Source: Rhizobium sp. Leaf262
GTDB lineage: Bacteria; Pseudomonadota; Alphaproteobacteria; Rhizobiales; Rhizobiaceae
NCBI RefSeq assembly: GCF_001422245.1
Contig: NZ_LMMM01000001.1
Location: 513,537-577,536, forward strand
Direction of reading: 5' to 3'
Length of the DNA stretch: 64,000 nucleotides
The translations under genes and the position numbers were made by a program. The notes below the pieces were generated by a model. The model was not told where the DNA came from, did no database searches, and was given only the letters and a program-made list of their open reading frames with translations. Numbering within the stretch: the first letter of the stretch is position 1; each line of letters starts with the position of its first letter. Below are positions 25,982 to 35,235 of the stretch, piece by piece.

Positions 25982-26994
25982 GATACCGCCTTCTCCGCCA
26001 CGGGGGCCGGAGTACCAAGAGAGCCGAAAAGCTCAAGCCAGAAGCCGGTAGACCATGCGAAATGCATGACCATTGCGGCAAATGCGGCGAGTGGGCCGTG
26101 GGAATTTTTCTGTGCGATTGCCATCCACAGGCCATAGCCAAGGCATGCGGCAATCCAAAGGCACAGCGGAATGACAGCTGCCCAATGGAAAATACCCAGC
26201 AATGCAAAAACGGCGACGGGCATGACGGCAAGCGGAATCATCTGGCGAAGTTTCGGCAGGGAACGATGCTTGAGCAGGTTCTTTGCGCGCCCGCGTCCAT
26301 AGGCCAGATATTGTTTGAACAGCGGACGGACGTTAGAGCGAGGATAATAGGTCATGCGGGTCTTGTCGGTCATCCATATACGGAAGCCAGCCTTGCGCAG
26401 CCGGTAATCCAGTTCGGCATCCTCGTTGTGGCTGAAACTCTCATCATAGCCTCCGACCTTTGTGAACGCCGCGATGCGCATCAACGCGTGGTGGCCATGA
26501 TCGATCCAGTGACCCTTGGCACCTTCGCGATGTTTGGAGCCGCCATTTCCCAGCTTGGAGTTCTGGGCAATCGCCGTGGCTTTCTGAAATGTGCCGTGAC
26601 CGACGGTGTCCATGGCAACCACCACCGAATCGGCTCCGGTTTTGACCGCGTCTTCGATGAGGCGCGTGCAATAATCGTCCGGATAATCGCCATGGGCGTC
26701 GATGCGAATGAGATAGTCGTAGTCAGCACCAAACATTTCGATGGCAAGATTGATCCCGGCACTCTGGATGCGCTTTGGATTGGCCAGAAGGATGACGCGG
26801 GCGTCCTGCTTTGAAAAGCTTGCGACAATGTCACGTGTACCATCGGTACTGCCGCCATCAGCCACGATGATACGGTCCTGTGGGTGATTGAGCGTACTGG
26901 AAAATTTGAGAAGCAGATCGTCAATCGTCCGCGCCTCGTTGAGACATGGAATGACGATCAGTGTTTTGACATCAGGAATTATCTGCGGTTTCAT
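25978..26994 (-). CDS. exoA: Succinoglycan glucosyltransferase ExoA (GT2)
   Basis: Membrane-associated glycosyltransferase of 338 residues that adds the first glucose (beta-1,3) to the galactose-lipid intermediate. Motifs: LIVIPCLNEARTI, IIVADGGSTDGT, IQSAGINLAI, LIRIDAHGDYP, and SHNEDAELDYRLRKAG followed by RYG-type PRSNVRPLFKQYLAYGRGR. Two or three C-terminal hydrophobic segments (about 250-320) anchor it. ATG 26994 has GGGGG 8 bases upstream; the alternative TTG at 27012 overlaps the exoL stop and lacks a site. Confidence 0.93.
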   Translation of the reverse strand: MKPQIIPDVKTLIVIPCLNEARTIDDLLLKFSSTLNHPQDRIIVADGGSTDGTRDIVASFSKQDARVILLANPKRIQSAGINLAIEMFGADYDYLIRIDAHGDYPDDYCTRLIEDAVKTGADSVVVAMDTVGHGTFQKATAIAQNSKLGNGGSKHREGAKGHWIDHGHHALMRIAAFTKVGGYDESFSHNEDAELDYRLRKAGFRIWMTDKTRMTYYPRSNVRPLFKQYLAYGRGRAKNLLKHRSLPKLRQMIPLAVMPVAVFALLGIFHWAAVIPLCLWIAACLGYGLWMAIAQKNSHGPLAAFAAMVMHFAWSTGFWLELFGSLGTPAPVAEKAVS

Positions 26995-27008
26995 GGCTTT
27001 GACCCCCG

Positions 27009-28190
27009 TCAAACTGTTGAGAGCATGGCTTCCAGGGCGCGGCCATCATGCGGCGCAGCCAAGGAGGCGAGTTTGTGAACGAGATGGGTGCAATCCTGTC
27101 GATCCGTCACCCACTGCTTGCGGTCTATCGCTGCGAGTTTGCGGAACTCCGCCAGATAGGCGTCTTCGCTGAGGCCCGAGAACAGGGATACGAGCGTTGC
27201 AGCATCCGCCGATGGTAGAATGTGACCGATATTTCGCGTTTCAAGAAAACGGGCGGTCTCCGTTCCGGAGAGAGCAATGGGAAGCGTACCGAACAGGCAT
27301 CCTTCATACAGCCTGTTGGGCAACAGCCAGCTGGAGTTCTGACCTTCTTCGAAGAAGTCGATCGCCCAGGTGAACTGCACCTCATTGTAAATCGCGGCAA
27401 GATCCTCGGGATTCTTGTATGGTCCCTCAAAGCGCAGATGAGGGGCATTTGCGACGAAGCCATCAAAATCATCGAATTCGGAATAGGCCGGGCGACCGCG
27501 CAGGATGAACTCGACCTTGCCGTCCATGCGTTTTGCAAAGTCCGCCAGAATTTCAAGCGATTTGCGGCAGCGCAAAGCTCCGAACCAGCCTATTTTCCAA
27601 GGCTCTCCCACTTTCGGCTGGCGAGGTGCCTGTACCGTTTCGGTCTCCGCATCCAGCATCAAAACCTTGTTTTCCTGTAGGAGGACGGGAAGTTTCAGGC
27701 CTGAACGGGGCGCGAAATAGTGGCGTACAAAAGCTGGTGAGCTTGTGATCAGGAGCTTCGCATCACTTGCAAAGTAACGCTGGGCAGCGTTGACCATTTT
27801 TCCGACCATGCCCTCGTTCAGCAATAGTCGGTGAATGTCGAGGCATTCATAGACGACCGGTACGTCGCGGCCGTAAATGGCCGAGGCGCGCTTGGCGAGC
27901 GCCAGCATTTCCAGATTGCGAGCGATGATCACATCTGGTTTGCGCACATTTTGCAGTGCGCGGCGCAGGGAAAGGCTGGCCTTGGCGATGGAACCGATGC
28001 GTTGCGCAAAGCGCCCATCTGCGGTTTCCCCCAAGACGGTGGGCGTGACGCCATCGACCGTAGCAAGCGTGTTCACCCCGCGCGTAAAGCCGGTCAGACT
28101 GACATCAGCTCCACCCGCCTGCAACGTCATGACGCGCCGGCGAATGGCCGGGTCGGCAAGGTCGTGAGCGAGATAAAGAACATGTGTCAT
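27009..28190 (-). CDS. exoL: Succinoglycan glucosyltransferase ExoL
   Basis: Protein of 393 residues (S. meliloti ExoL about 400) required for the second glucose addition. It has a GT-B-like glycosyltransferase look: VLYLAHDLADPAIRRRV at the N-terminus, DVIIARNLEMLALA, VVYECLDIHRLLLNEG, and a C-terminal donor-site region KIGWFGALRCRKSLEIL and NRLYEGCLFGTLPIA. No GT-A DxD motif, which sets it apart from exoA, M, O, U and W. Lies 48 bases after exoK and 14 bases before exoA. Confidence 0.92.
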   Translation of the reverse strand: MTHVLYLAHDLADPAIRRRVMTLQAGGADVSLTGFTRGVNTLATVDGVTPTVLGETADGRFAQRIGSIAKASLSLRRALQNVRKPDVIIARNLEMLALAKRASAIYGRDVPVVYECLDIHRLLLNEGMVGKMVNAAQRYFASDAKLLITSSPAFVRHYFAPRSGLKLPVLLQENKVLMLDAETETVQAPRQPKVGEPWKIGWFGALRCRKSLEILADFAKRMDGKVEFILRGRPAYSEFDDFDGFVANAPHLRFEGPYKNPEDLAAIYNEVQFTWAIDFFEEGQNSSWLLPNRLYEGCLFGTLPIALSGTETARFLETRNIGHILPSADAATLVSLFSGLSEDAYLAEFRKLAAIDRKQWVTDRQDCTHLVHKLASLAAPHDGRALEAMLSTV

Positions 28191-28238
28191 TCAAACAGTC
28201 CTGGGCGATGGGTGAAAAACGAGACGATGTGGTATCGC

Positions 28239-29030
28239 TCAGTTTGAAAGGCAGGCAACGGATTCGGGGAACTGGCACTTGTCGCCAAGAGCGGTAAAGG
28301 CCATGCGATCCACACTCATCACGGCCGGGCCGCTATAGGCGAATTTGCCCATCCAGCTTTTCAGCGTGTCCGTGCCCCAAAGGCTGAAGAAAATCTTCTG
28401 CGGATTTTGAGGGATTTTCGAGGCGTCAGTCACTTCATGCACCATCTTGCCATTGACGTAGTAACGCAGGCGCTGTGGCTCCCACACGAAGGCGTAGTCG
28501 TTATAGGCCTTGTCTGCCCCACCTTCGACATCCACCAACTTCTCGTTCCCGCCCTTGGCGGATACATATTGGTTGAGCTGAACCTGAGACGTGTTTTTGC
28601 CCAGCACTTCCATATCGATCTCGTCATGCGGTTTCTTGTCGGTTGGCCCGATATAGGTAAAGAAGGCCGAGTTCAGACCAGAACCGGTCGCGGTCTTGAT
28701 GCGTGCCTCATAGGTGCCGTAGCGGAACCGGGCTTTCGTCTGGATTTCGCCGCAGGAGAAATTACGGTCTCCCGCCTTGCCTTCCTGATAGCCAAGCTGA
28801 AGCTTGCCCTCTTCGAACTTCACCAGCTTTTTTGACCAGGTACAATTCTGATGGGGGCCGTTGTTCCAGCCGTCGGACACATACCAGAATGACCGGTCCA
28901 TGCTGTCGAAGTTTTCGACGAATGACTTGCCGTTGTCTTCCTGCGCCATGGCGGCGGGAGCGCCGATGCTGAGCGCCAGGAGAGCGGATGCGATCATGCG
29001 TGAAGGGACGGATGCGAGTAAAGCGGTCAT
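28239..29030 (-). CDS. exoK: Secreted endo-beta-1,3-1,4-glycanase ExoK (GH16)
   Basis: Extracellular glycanase of 263 residues that cleaves nascent succinoglycan to low-molecular-weight forms. An N-terminal signal peptide ends near AAMAQE (about 30). The GH16 catalytic motif DEIDMEVLG is at 136-144, giving nucleophile Glu137 and acid/base Glu141. Three conserved cysteines and the substrate-groove tryptophans (WYVSDGWNNG) are present. In S. meliloti the enzyme leaves the cell through the PrsDE type I system, so the apparent Sec signal is worth noting. AAAGG stands before ATG 29030, 4 bases after exoH. Confidence 0.94.
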   Translation of the reverse strand: MTALLASVPSRMIASALLALSIGAPAAMAQEDNGKSFVENFDSMDRSFWYVSDGWNNGPHQNCTWSKKLVKFEEGKLQLGYQEGKAGDRNFSCGEIQTKARFRYGTYEARIKTATGSGLNSAFFTYIGPTDKKPHDEIDMEVLGKNTSQVQLNQYVSAKGGNEKLVDVEGGADKAYNDYAFVWEPQRLRYYVNGKMVHEVTDASKIPQNPQKIFFSLWGTDTLKSWMGKFAYSGPAVMSVDRMAFTALGDKCQFPESVACLSN

Positions 29031-29034
29031 GTGA

Positions 29035-30183
29035 TCACCTTTGTCTTTGCGGGTAAGCCGGGTCTGGAACGTGCTGCGATGGCGCGGCAGCGACGGCCGT
29101 CGGGCTCTTTATTACGGGTTTCGGCTTTTTTCCCCGGCTTCCCGTCAACAGGCCGTAGAGAGCGGGAAGTTTCGAACGAACCTGTGCATTGGTGACGATC
29201 AGGATAGCGAACGACAGCAGCACGGCTCCAATATAGAATGCGGGATAGAAGTCGGGCCCACCCCTGTTCCAGACCATCCACATCAGGACCAGAAGGGGAT
29301 AATGGGCACAAAAAATCCAGAAGCTCAGGCTCCCCGTCTCGGAAAGGCGTCGGCCCGTCCGACTTTGTATGAGCAGGGACGAAGACGCCCAAAGCCCCAT
29401 GGCACCGAAAACAGCCAGAAGATTTCGAAGCAGGTTGAGTTCGAAGGTGAATTCTGGACCTGTAAAGTAAAGCCCGGTGGCAAGCAGTGCAGCTGACACC
29501 AAAACAGCAGCGGTGATTCTGCCCGCATAGGGGTCCAGCATTTTCAAATCGACCTTGTGCAGCGCAAGCGCGATACCCAGCGTAAAGCTGAAGAGAATCG
29601 ATTTTTTCTGAACGATAAACAGTGTCAGGTCGGGCCAAGCCGTTACCACCAGCAGAGCTGCCAGCGTTGGCAAGGCAGCACGGCGTACGAGAAATGCCAG
29701 TAGGGGCGACAGCAGAATGCAGACGAAGAGGTCGCGCAGGAAGTAGAGCGGGACGTTGACGGGAAGCTCTTCGACGGCTGCGCCGTGACTGATCATCTCT
29801 CGCGGTGTGGCGTTCCATAAATCGGGGAAATAGCCGACACCGACGTCGAAGCGCTGAATGAGAAGCACAGCCAGGAAAAGTGCACCGTTCCAGAGCAGGA
29901 ACGGCAGCAGGACAGTTTTGGCCTTTGATTTGACGGTGGCGGAGTAATCGAACGCCTGCATCCCCTTGCGAAAGAGAAGGTAGCCGGAAATAGCGCTCAG
30001 ACAGGGAACGCCGATGCGGAAAAGAGCATCGCCGAGAAACACACGAATCCAGTCAAAGAAACCGTAAACCCCGAGAAAAGGGCTGGTTTCAGGATTATGC
30101 GGGACATGTACGAAGACGATGCCCGATATCAAAATTATGCGCATCAAATTGATGCGGGAAGATAGGTTCTGATCAAAAGTCAC
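29035..30183 (-). CDS. exoH: Succinoglycan succinyltransferase ExoH (acyltransferase 3 family)
   Basis: Integral membrane protein of 382 residues with about ten hydrophobic segments that adds succinyl groups to succinoglycan; succinylation is needed for ExoK cleavage and symbiotic activity. The family start is visible: INLMRIILISGIVFVHV carries the Arg and His conserved in acyltransferase 3 proteins, with CLSAISGYLLF later. Translation starts at GTG 30183 with AAGGGG 7 bases upstream. First gene of the leftward exoHKLAMONP run, with a 369-base gap to exoT that should hold the operon promoter. Confidence 0.92.
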   Translation of the reverse strand: MTFDQNLSSRINLMRIILISGIVFVHVPHNPETSPFLGVYGFFDWIRVFLGDALFRIGVPCLSAISGYLLFRKGMQAFDYSATVKSKAKTVLLPFLLWNGALFLAVLLIQRFDVGVGYFPDLWNATPREMISHGAAVEELPVNVPLYFLRDLFVCILLSPLLAFLVRRAALPTLAALLVVTAWPDLTLFIVQKKSILFSFTLGIALALHKVDLKMLDPYAGRITAAVLVSAALLATGLYFTGPEFTFELNLLRNLLAVFGAMGLWASSSLLIQSRTGRRLSETGSLSFWIFCAHYPLLVLMWMVWNRGGPDFYPAFYIGAVLLSFAILIVTNAQVRSKLPALYGLLTGSRGKKPKPVIKSPTAVAAAPSQHVPDPAYPQRQR

Positions 30184-30552
30184 ATCAGTTCCCCTTATTG
30201 GGCGGCGTCTCCCTCCACCGCGTTACAACCAGAGCGAACGTAAGCCCGTGCTGGAGTCTGGTTTTCACTTTAGGGTAAAATGTGGCGATGCGGGAAAATT
30301 AGCTCTCGAAATGTGAGGGGTAAATCTCTGGCGCATCGCGGCTTTCCTTAGGGAATGCACGCTAACTACAAGTTTTCAATGAGGAAATTTTCAGTGCGTC
30401 TTTGCGTTGGAGCAAGTCCAGCAACACTTAGTGCCCTCGTTTTTGCTGCAGTGCAAAATGAAATCCAGATTTCCCTCACACATCTCAGGGAAACGGAGTG
30501 TCAAAGCAGGCGGATTTGTGGCGAAAAAGGCTCTGGCAAAAGTTGCACTTTC
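30184..30552. promoter_or_regulatory. exoH upstream region with an imperfect direct repeat
   Basis: No gene or exoI remnant is apparent here. Two similar segments, 30272-30294 and 30316-30341, share AGGGTAAA..TGGCG..ATCGCGG/ATGCGGG in direct orientation about 44 bp apart. They may bind a regulator of the exoHKLAMONP operon. The GGTAAA core recurs in a palindrome upstream of exoX (35677-35689). Confidence 0.4.
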
Positions 30553-32025
30553 TCAGGCCATAGCTTCTTTGGCCTTGCGATTGCGTACCAGCCCCATAAT
30601 TTTGCCGAGCAATGCTCGTTCGGTCAGCAGGATGAGAACGCCGTAGATCGCGCCGCCTGCGACAGCACCTACGAGGACCTGCATGTAAGCGTGCGGCAGG
30701 CTATCGGCGAAGACGTGTAGAATATAACGGACGGCCAATGCCATCACGAAAGAGGCGATCATCGGACGACTGCTGATGTAAAGGCCTTTCAGGAGAGGCG
30801 TTTCACTCGCCTTGAACACGGCCCATGAATAGAAAATCAGAGTGATCGCATTGACGACGCACAGAGCGACCATCGCATCGATCAGCGTGCCGTAGATGGC
30901 GGCCAGCCACACAGCGCCGGTTGTCACGAGCGCGCGGATTGTCGCCGACCAGAATAGGACGCGGCCGTAACCTGCGCCTTTCAGATACGGAATGAAGGTG
31001 CTGCAGGGTGTCAGGATTGCCTTGGACAACGCCAGCAAACCCAGAACTGGCCAGGCGTAGGCCCAGTTGGGGCCGAAAATGACCAGCATGGCTGGTTCTG
31101 CCACGGCCCAGAGGCCGAACATCATGGGCGCGAGAATGACGGTCAGGACCTGAGTAGAGAACATCAGTGCCTCTCGACGTCGCTGTTTGTCATCCATCAT
31201 GCGGCTGAAGGCGGGAAACAGCACGCCCATGACGGCCGAAAGGACGACCTGATTCGGAATGCTGGCGAAACGGTTGGAGGCGGAATAGGCGCCTGCATCG
31301 GCAAGCCCGAGATAACGGGCTATGATGACCATGGGCGACTGGAAGGTCACGAAATTCGCGATTTCAGATCCCATCAGCCCTGAGCTGAAGCCCAGAAGTG
31401 GAACAAGCCGCTTCGGCTTCATGACGAATGCCGGCTTGTAGTGGGAAACGGCATAAAGGCCGACGAGACGGATCAGCGCGGCTGCAAAAAGCTGGATGAT
31501 CAATGCCCAGACACCAAAACCGGCAAAGGCCAGTACGACGGCGAGGATGGCTGCGGCACTTTCCGAGGTCATGCTCCAGATGGCGTCCTTGCTGAAATTC
31601 ATGCGCCGTGCCAGCAGCGAATAGGCCACGTCCCCCGCCAGTTGCAGTGGAATGAGGAAGGCCATAATCCGCAGCAAGTAGGCGCTTTCCACCGCGCCCA
31701 GCAACGTGCCGAAGAACTCTGCGCCAAAATACAAAATGGCGGCCATGGTGCAGGAAATGGCCAGATTGGCCCAGAAGACGGTATGGATCGTGTCCATGTC
31801 TTCTTCCTTTTCCACGATCAGTGCAGAGGTAAGGCCTGCGCCTGCGATCATCGTCAGGAATTGAACGACGGTCAGGCCCACAGCCACGACGCCGAACTCC
31901 TCCGGTGTCAGCAATCGGGCCAGAATCGGCACGGTGACAAACTTAAGCCCGAATGTGCCTGTTTTTGATAAAACGCTCCAACCGACATTCGCGGTAATCG
32001 TTTTGACGCTCGGAGCTGGGGGCAT
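30553..32025 (-). CDS. exoT: Succinoglycan flippase/transporter ExoT (Wzx-like, MOP superfamily)
   Basis: Multi-pass inner-membrane protein of 490 residues with about 12-14 hydrophobic helices that moves lipid-linked octasaccharide units to the periplasmic face. The start TANVGWSVLSKTGTFGLKFVTVPILARLLTPEEFGVVAV is the classic PST-type polysaccharide exporter N-terminus. ATG 32025 has AGGAT 7 bases upstream. It is divergent from exoW over 119 bases and separated from exoH by 369 bases, so it may be transcribed alone or lead into exoH. Confidence 0.92.
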   Translation of the reverse strand: MPPAPSVKTITANVGWSVLSKTGTFGLKFVTVPILARLLTPEEFGVVAVGLTVVQFLTMIAGAGLTSALIVEKEEDMDTIHTVFWANLAISCTMAAILYFGAEFFGTLLGAVESAYLLRIMAFLIPLQLAGDVAYSLLARRMNFSKDAIWSMTSESAAAILAVVLAFAGFGVWALIIQLFAAALIRLVGLYAVSHYKPAFVMKPKRLVPLLGFSSGLMGSEIANFVTFQSPMVIIARYLGLADAGAYSASNRFASIPNQVVLSAVMGVLFPAFSRMMDDKQRRREALMFSTQVLTVILAPMMFGLWAVAEPAMLVIFGPNWAYAWPVLGLLALSKAILTPCSTFIPYLKGAGYGRVLFWSATIRALVTTGAVWLAAIYGTLIDAMVALCVVNAITLIFYSWAVFKASETPLLKGLYISSRPMIASFVMALAVRYILHVFADSLPHAYMQVLVGAVAGGAIYGVLILLTERALLGKIMGLVRNRKAKEAMA

Positions 32026-32144
32026 TCGTGCATCCTATATGGTTTGGAGGCCAGCAGTGGTGGGCTGGCGGGAGGTTTGCCACTCATCGGGGCCGTTCTA
32101 TTTATCGGGCCCGACACTTCTTGATCAACACAAGGGGCGAAACA

Positions 32145-33110
32145 ATGGCGAAATTTACAGTCGTTATTCCTTATTATCAAAAACAGCACGGCGTTTTGGG
32201 TCGTGCACTGGCATCGGTTTTTTCCCAGTCCCTTCAGGATTTCGATCTCGTTATCGTAGACGACGAGTCGCCTTATCCCATTGAAAAAGAACTTGAAGAG
32301 CTGGCTGAGGAGCAGAGAGCGCGGATCAAAGTGGTCAAACAGGCCAATGCCGGCCCGGGCGGTGCGCGCAACACCGGGCTCAATAATGTCCCTGCGGACA
32401 CATCTTATGTGGCGTTTCTCGATTCGGACGACATGTGGACGCCCGATCATCTGAAGAATGCCGCCTACAGCCTAGAGACCTTCGGTGGGGAATGCTACTG
32501 GGCGTCGATGCAGGCAAGTGACGAATTCTATTACCACTTCGCCATTTCCGAACTGGAAAGCAACGAAGGCGCAACCCGTCTATCCGAATCACCCAAGGTT
32601 ATCGAGCTGCCGGATCTTGCCAGCGTGATGTTGCGCAACTGGAGTTTCCTGCATCTGTCCTGCATGGTCATTGGCAGGCCGCTGTTTGAAAAAATCCGTT
32701 TCGATCCGATCTTGCGGCTGGCGGCGGAAGATGTTCTGTTTTTCTGCGACTGCATTCTCGCCTCCAAACGCACGCTTCTATGCGACGACGCCGGTGCGAT
32801 GCGTGGCATGGGCGTCAATATTTTCCACAGTATCGACAACACCTCGCCGGAATTCCTGCGACAGCAGTTCAACACCTGGGTTGCGCTCGACACCCTCCAG
32901 GGTCGCTTTTCGAAGCGTCCGGCGGATGTCGCCTCCATCGCGTCCTACAAAAACACCGCCCGCAAGCAGGCGCTCTGGAGCCAGGCGGGCAAGTTGAAGC
33001 AACGCAAAGCCCCTGAACTCGGTCTGCTGTTCAAATGGATGATGCGCGACCCTGCCATTTTACGTGCAGCACTCGAGCTTGGAACAGGCAAATTCGCCCG
33101 TCCGAAGTGA
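32145..33110 (+). CDS. exoW: Succinoglycan glucosyltransferase ExoW (GT2)
   Basis: Glycosyltransferase of 321 residues (S. meliloti ExoW 319) adding a late beta-1,3 glucose of the side chain. Motifs: FTVVIPYYQKQHGVLGRAL, LVIVDDESPYPI, NAGPGGARNTGL and AFLDSDDMWTPDHL, with AAEDVLFFCDC downstream. AAGGGG lies 7 bases before ATG 32145, so the in-frame extension to 32028, which would run into the divergent exoT promoter, is rejected. It precedes exoV by 37 bases in one operon. Confidence 0.93.
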   Translation: MAKFTVVIPYYQKQHGVLGRALASVFSQSLQDFDLVIVDDESPYPIEKELEELAEEQRARIKVVKQANAGPGGARNTGLNNVPADTSYVAFLDSDDMWTPDHLKNAAYSLETFGGECYWASMQASDEFYYHFAISELESNEGATRLSESPKVIELPDLASVMLRNWSFLHLSCMVIGRPLFEKIRFDPILRLAAEDVLFFCDCILASKRTLLCDDAGAMRGMGVNIFHSIDNTSPEFLRQQFNTWVALDTLQGRFSKRPADVASIASYKNTARKQALWSQAGKLKQRKAPELGLLFKWMMRDPAILRAALELGTGKFARPK

Positions 33111-33147
33111 AGCGGCTGCAACCGACATTCTTATTCAGGAGTAGTCC

Positions 33148-34101
33148 ATGAAACCATATCACTGGGAATCGCATCACGGAAATTTCGGCGATGACCTCAA
33201 TCTCTGGCTTTGGGATTTCCTGCTGCCGGGTCTGCGAGACGTCCATCCCGATGTCCTGCTGGTTGGTGTCGGCACCGTCTTGAACGATGTCCTGTTTCCA
33301 CCCCAGCAGCGCAAGCTCATCATCGGCAGCGGTTATGGCTATGGTGCCGTGCCGGATATTTCCAACAAGGAGCTTTGGGATATCCGCTGCGTGCGCGGTG
33401 AGATGACTGCGGCCAAGCTGGGCCTGTCACCGGATATGGGTATCGTTGACCCGGCCGTGATGGTTACGGAAATGCCGGATTTCAAAAACCTGCCGAAGCT
33501 TTACAAGAAGACCTTCGTTCCGCATTGGGAGTCTGCGGAATTCGGCATGTGGCAAAGCGTTTGCGAACCCGCGGGACTGACCTATCTTGATCCGCGCGGT
33601 GAGGCGAAGGCCGTGATCAAGCACATCGCGCAATCGGAATTCATCGTTGCCGAATCGATGCATGGTGCCATTCTGGCCGACGCCTTTCGCGTGCCATGGG
33701 TTGCCGTCAGCACGTCGACATCGATTAACAGCTTCAAATGGAGCGATTGGGCGGGCAGTGTCGGTGTGAAGTACGAACCGCGTTATGTGCCTGTCTCCAC
33801 CCGTGCGGAAGCTGCCAAGAAGGGCTCGAAATTCTGGGGCATGAGCTTTCCTCCACCACCGCCCGCACAAATCGTGGAACGTCCGGTAACGGAACCCCAT
33901 GACGGTGAGTTGCTTGTTCGACCGCATCAGGAGCCGCGTTCTTTGCGCACCCTGGCAAAGCAGGTGCTTGCGGCACCATCGACGCTGGCTCTGTGGCAAG
34001 CGAGCCGCGCCGAACCGAGACTAAGTCCGGATGGGCGGTTGGAAGAGCGCAAGCAGCGCTTCCAGGCGGTTCTCGAAACGATCAAGAAAGACTATTTCTG
34101 A
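33148..34101 (+). CDS. exoV: Succinoglycan pyruvyl transferase ExoV
   Basis: Protein of 317 residues of the polysaccharide pyruvyl transferase family, adding the 4,6-pyruvate ketal to the terminal side-chain glucose from phosphoenolpyruvate. Motifs: YHWESHHGNFGDDLNLWLWD, LLVGVGTVLND, GSGYGYG, WDIRCVRGEMTA, and ESMHGAILADAFRVPWVAVSTS, the conserved SMHG loop. AGGAG is 6 bases before ATG 33148. Cotranscribed with exoW and convergent with exoU. Confidence 0.93.
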   Translation: MKPYHWESHHGNFGDDLNLWLWDFLLPGLRDVHPDVLLVGVGTVLNDVLFPPQQRKLIIGSGYGYGAVPDISNKELWDIRCVRGEMTAAKLGLSPDMGIVDPAVMVTEMPDFKNLPKLYKKTFVPHWESAEFGMWQSVCEPAGLTYLDPRGEAKAVIKHIAQSEFIVAESMHGAILADAFRVPWVAVSTSTSINSFKWSDWAGSVGVKYEPRYVPVSTRAEAAKKGSKFWGMSFPPPPPAQIVERPVTEPHDGELLVRPHQEPRSLRTLAKQVLAAPSTLALWQASRAEPRLSPDGRLEERKQRFQAVLETIKKDYF

Positions 34102-34105
34102 TCTG

Positions 34106-34142
34106 GAAAAACGCCGCTCAATTTTATGAATTGAGCGGCGTT
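34106..34142 (-). terminator. Terminator overlapping the 3' end of exoU
   Basis: A perfect 14-bp stem (34110-34123 with 34129-34142) with a 5-base loop is followed on the minus strand by a T-run at 34111-34106. The exoU stop codon (34126-34124) lies in the loop, so the final exoU codons form one arm. It sits 9 bases past the exoV stop. Confidence 0.85.
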
Positions 34143-35119
34143 GCGCTCAAGAGATACCTGACATCGGCAACCTGCTGCGGTCTTTTCCGATACTTTGCCG
34201 TTTTGTCCATCCATATGCCATGGATGACGGAAGGCATGGCGGGCAGACGTTTCACCGCATGTGTCAGCGCACCGCCCAGTCCGCCTTTCGCCTTGGCGTC
34301 GAGAAAATGGCGAAGCTCGAACTTTTCCCGAATGTGGCGTTCATGCTCCTCGAGCAGAGCCTTCTGCGGCTGCGTCAGGGTATATGCAGCGAGAATGCGA
34401 CGGTCGGCTTCGTAGAGCTGACGCAAGTCATCTGTGCGGTGGCTGCCGCTCAGCGAATTACCCCTGACGATGGCACCATAACCGCAATTGCGAATGACCT
34501 TATAGCGCGCGCCGCAAGCCAGCGCCCGCACGTAAAGCTCGTAATCTTCACCGAGTCGCAACGCTTCATCGTAGCGCAGCCCATGCTGCTCCAGAAATGC
34601 GCGCCGAATAATCGGTTTCAGAAAACCCGTCTCGCCGCGCTCTATGCCGCGCTTCGATATGTTGCCTTGAACAAATTCGGAGAGGGTCAGGAAATGCTCT
34701 TCGGGCGCAAATCGAGCGGGCTGCAGGGATGACGCGCCGGATACCGATTGCTGAATGAAGGCGATGTTGTCCGCCACCAAATCCCAGTCGTCACTTTCCA
34801 GCATGGCGGCAAAGCGGCCACGAAAGAAAAAATCATCCGCGTCGAGAATGCTGATCAGCGGTGCCGAAGATATGGAAATAGCGTGGTTACGTGCGGCGGA
34901 AGGCCCCCTGTTAACGTCAAAACGGTCGACCTTCAGACGGTGGCTTCCATCGTCACATGCGCGAGCCACGTCTGCGGTGGCATCGGTCGATCCGTCATCG
35001 ATCACAACCACTTCCGATACTTCGGGTTCTGCCAGAGCAGAGGCAATCGCCGTCGCGATTGTATCGGACGCGTTTTTGGCTGCGATAATAACGCAAATGG
35101 ATCGCAAATCCCCAGTCAT
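34124..35119 (-). CDS. exoU: Succinoglycan glucosyltransferase ExoU (GT2)
   Basis: Glycosyltransferase of 331 residues adding the sixth sugar, a beta-1,6 glucose of the side chain. Motifs: ICVIIAAKNASDTIATAI, VVVIDDGSTDATADVA, NRGPSAARNHAI and LISILDADDFFFRGRF, with LGEDYELYVRAL further on. GCAGGAG precedes ATG 35119, so the longer frame to 35200 is not used. The 3' end is embedded in its own terminator. Divergent ends and convergence with exoV show it is a separate transcript from exoWV; exoX lies 116 bases upstream in the same direction. Confidence 0.92.
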   Translation of the reverse strand: MTGDLRSICVIIAAKNASDTIATAIASALAEPEVSEVVVIDDGSTDATADVARACDDGSHRLKVDRFDVNRGPSAARNHAISISSAPLISILDADDFFFRGRFAAMLESDDWDLVADNIAFIQQSVSGASSLQPARFAPEEHFLTLSEFVQGNISKRGIERGETGFLKPIIRRAFLEQHGLRYDEALRLGEDYELYVRALACGARYKVIRNCGYGAIVRGNSLSGSHRTDDLRQLYEADRRILAAYTLTQPQKALLEEHERHIREKFELRHFLDAKAKGGLGGALTHAVKRLPAMPSVIHGIWMDKTAKYRKRPQQVADVRYLLSATPLNS

Positions 35120-35235
35120 GCCAACTCCTGCTTCGTTACGTCTTACCGTTTTCGTAGCAGAAAATGTCAGGGATAAGGACTCGAGGTGATTATTTCGCAC
35201 CTGCGAGAAGTTCGGTTACATGTAAAAAGAAGACG

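Noticed and set aside
30355-30720. Possible small gene or exoI remnant between exoH and exoT
   Set aside because: The frame overlaps the exoT 3' end, lacks a ribosome binding site, and shows no nuclease-like or ExoI-like motif.
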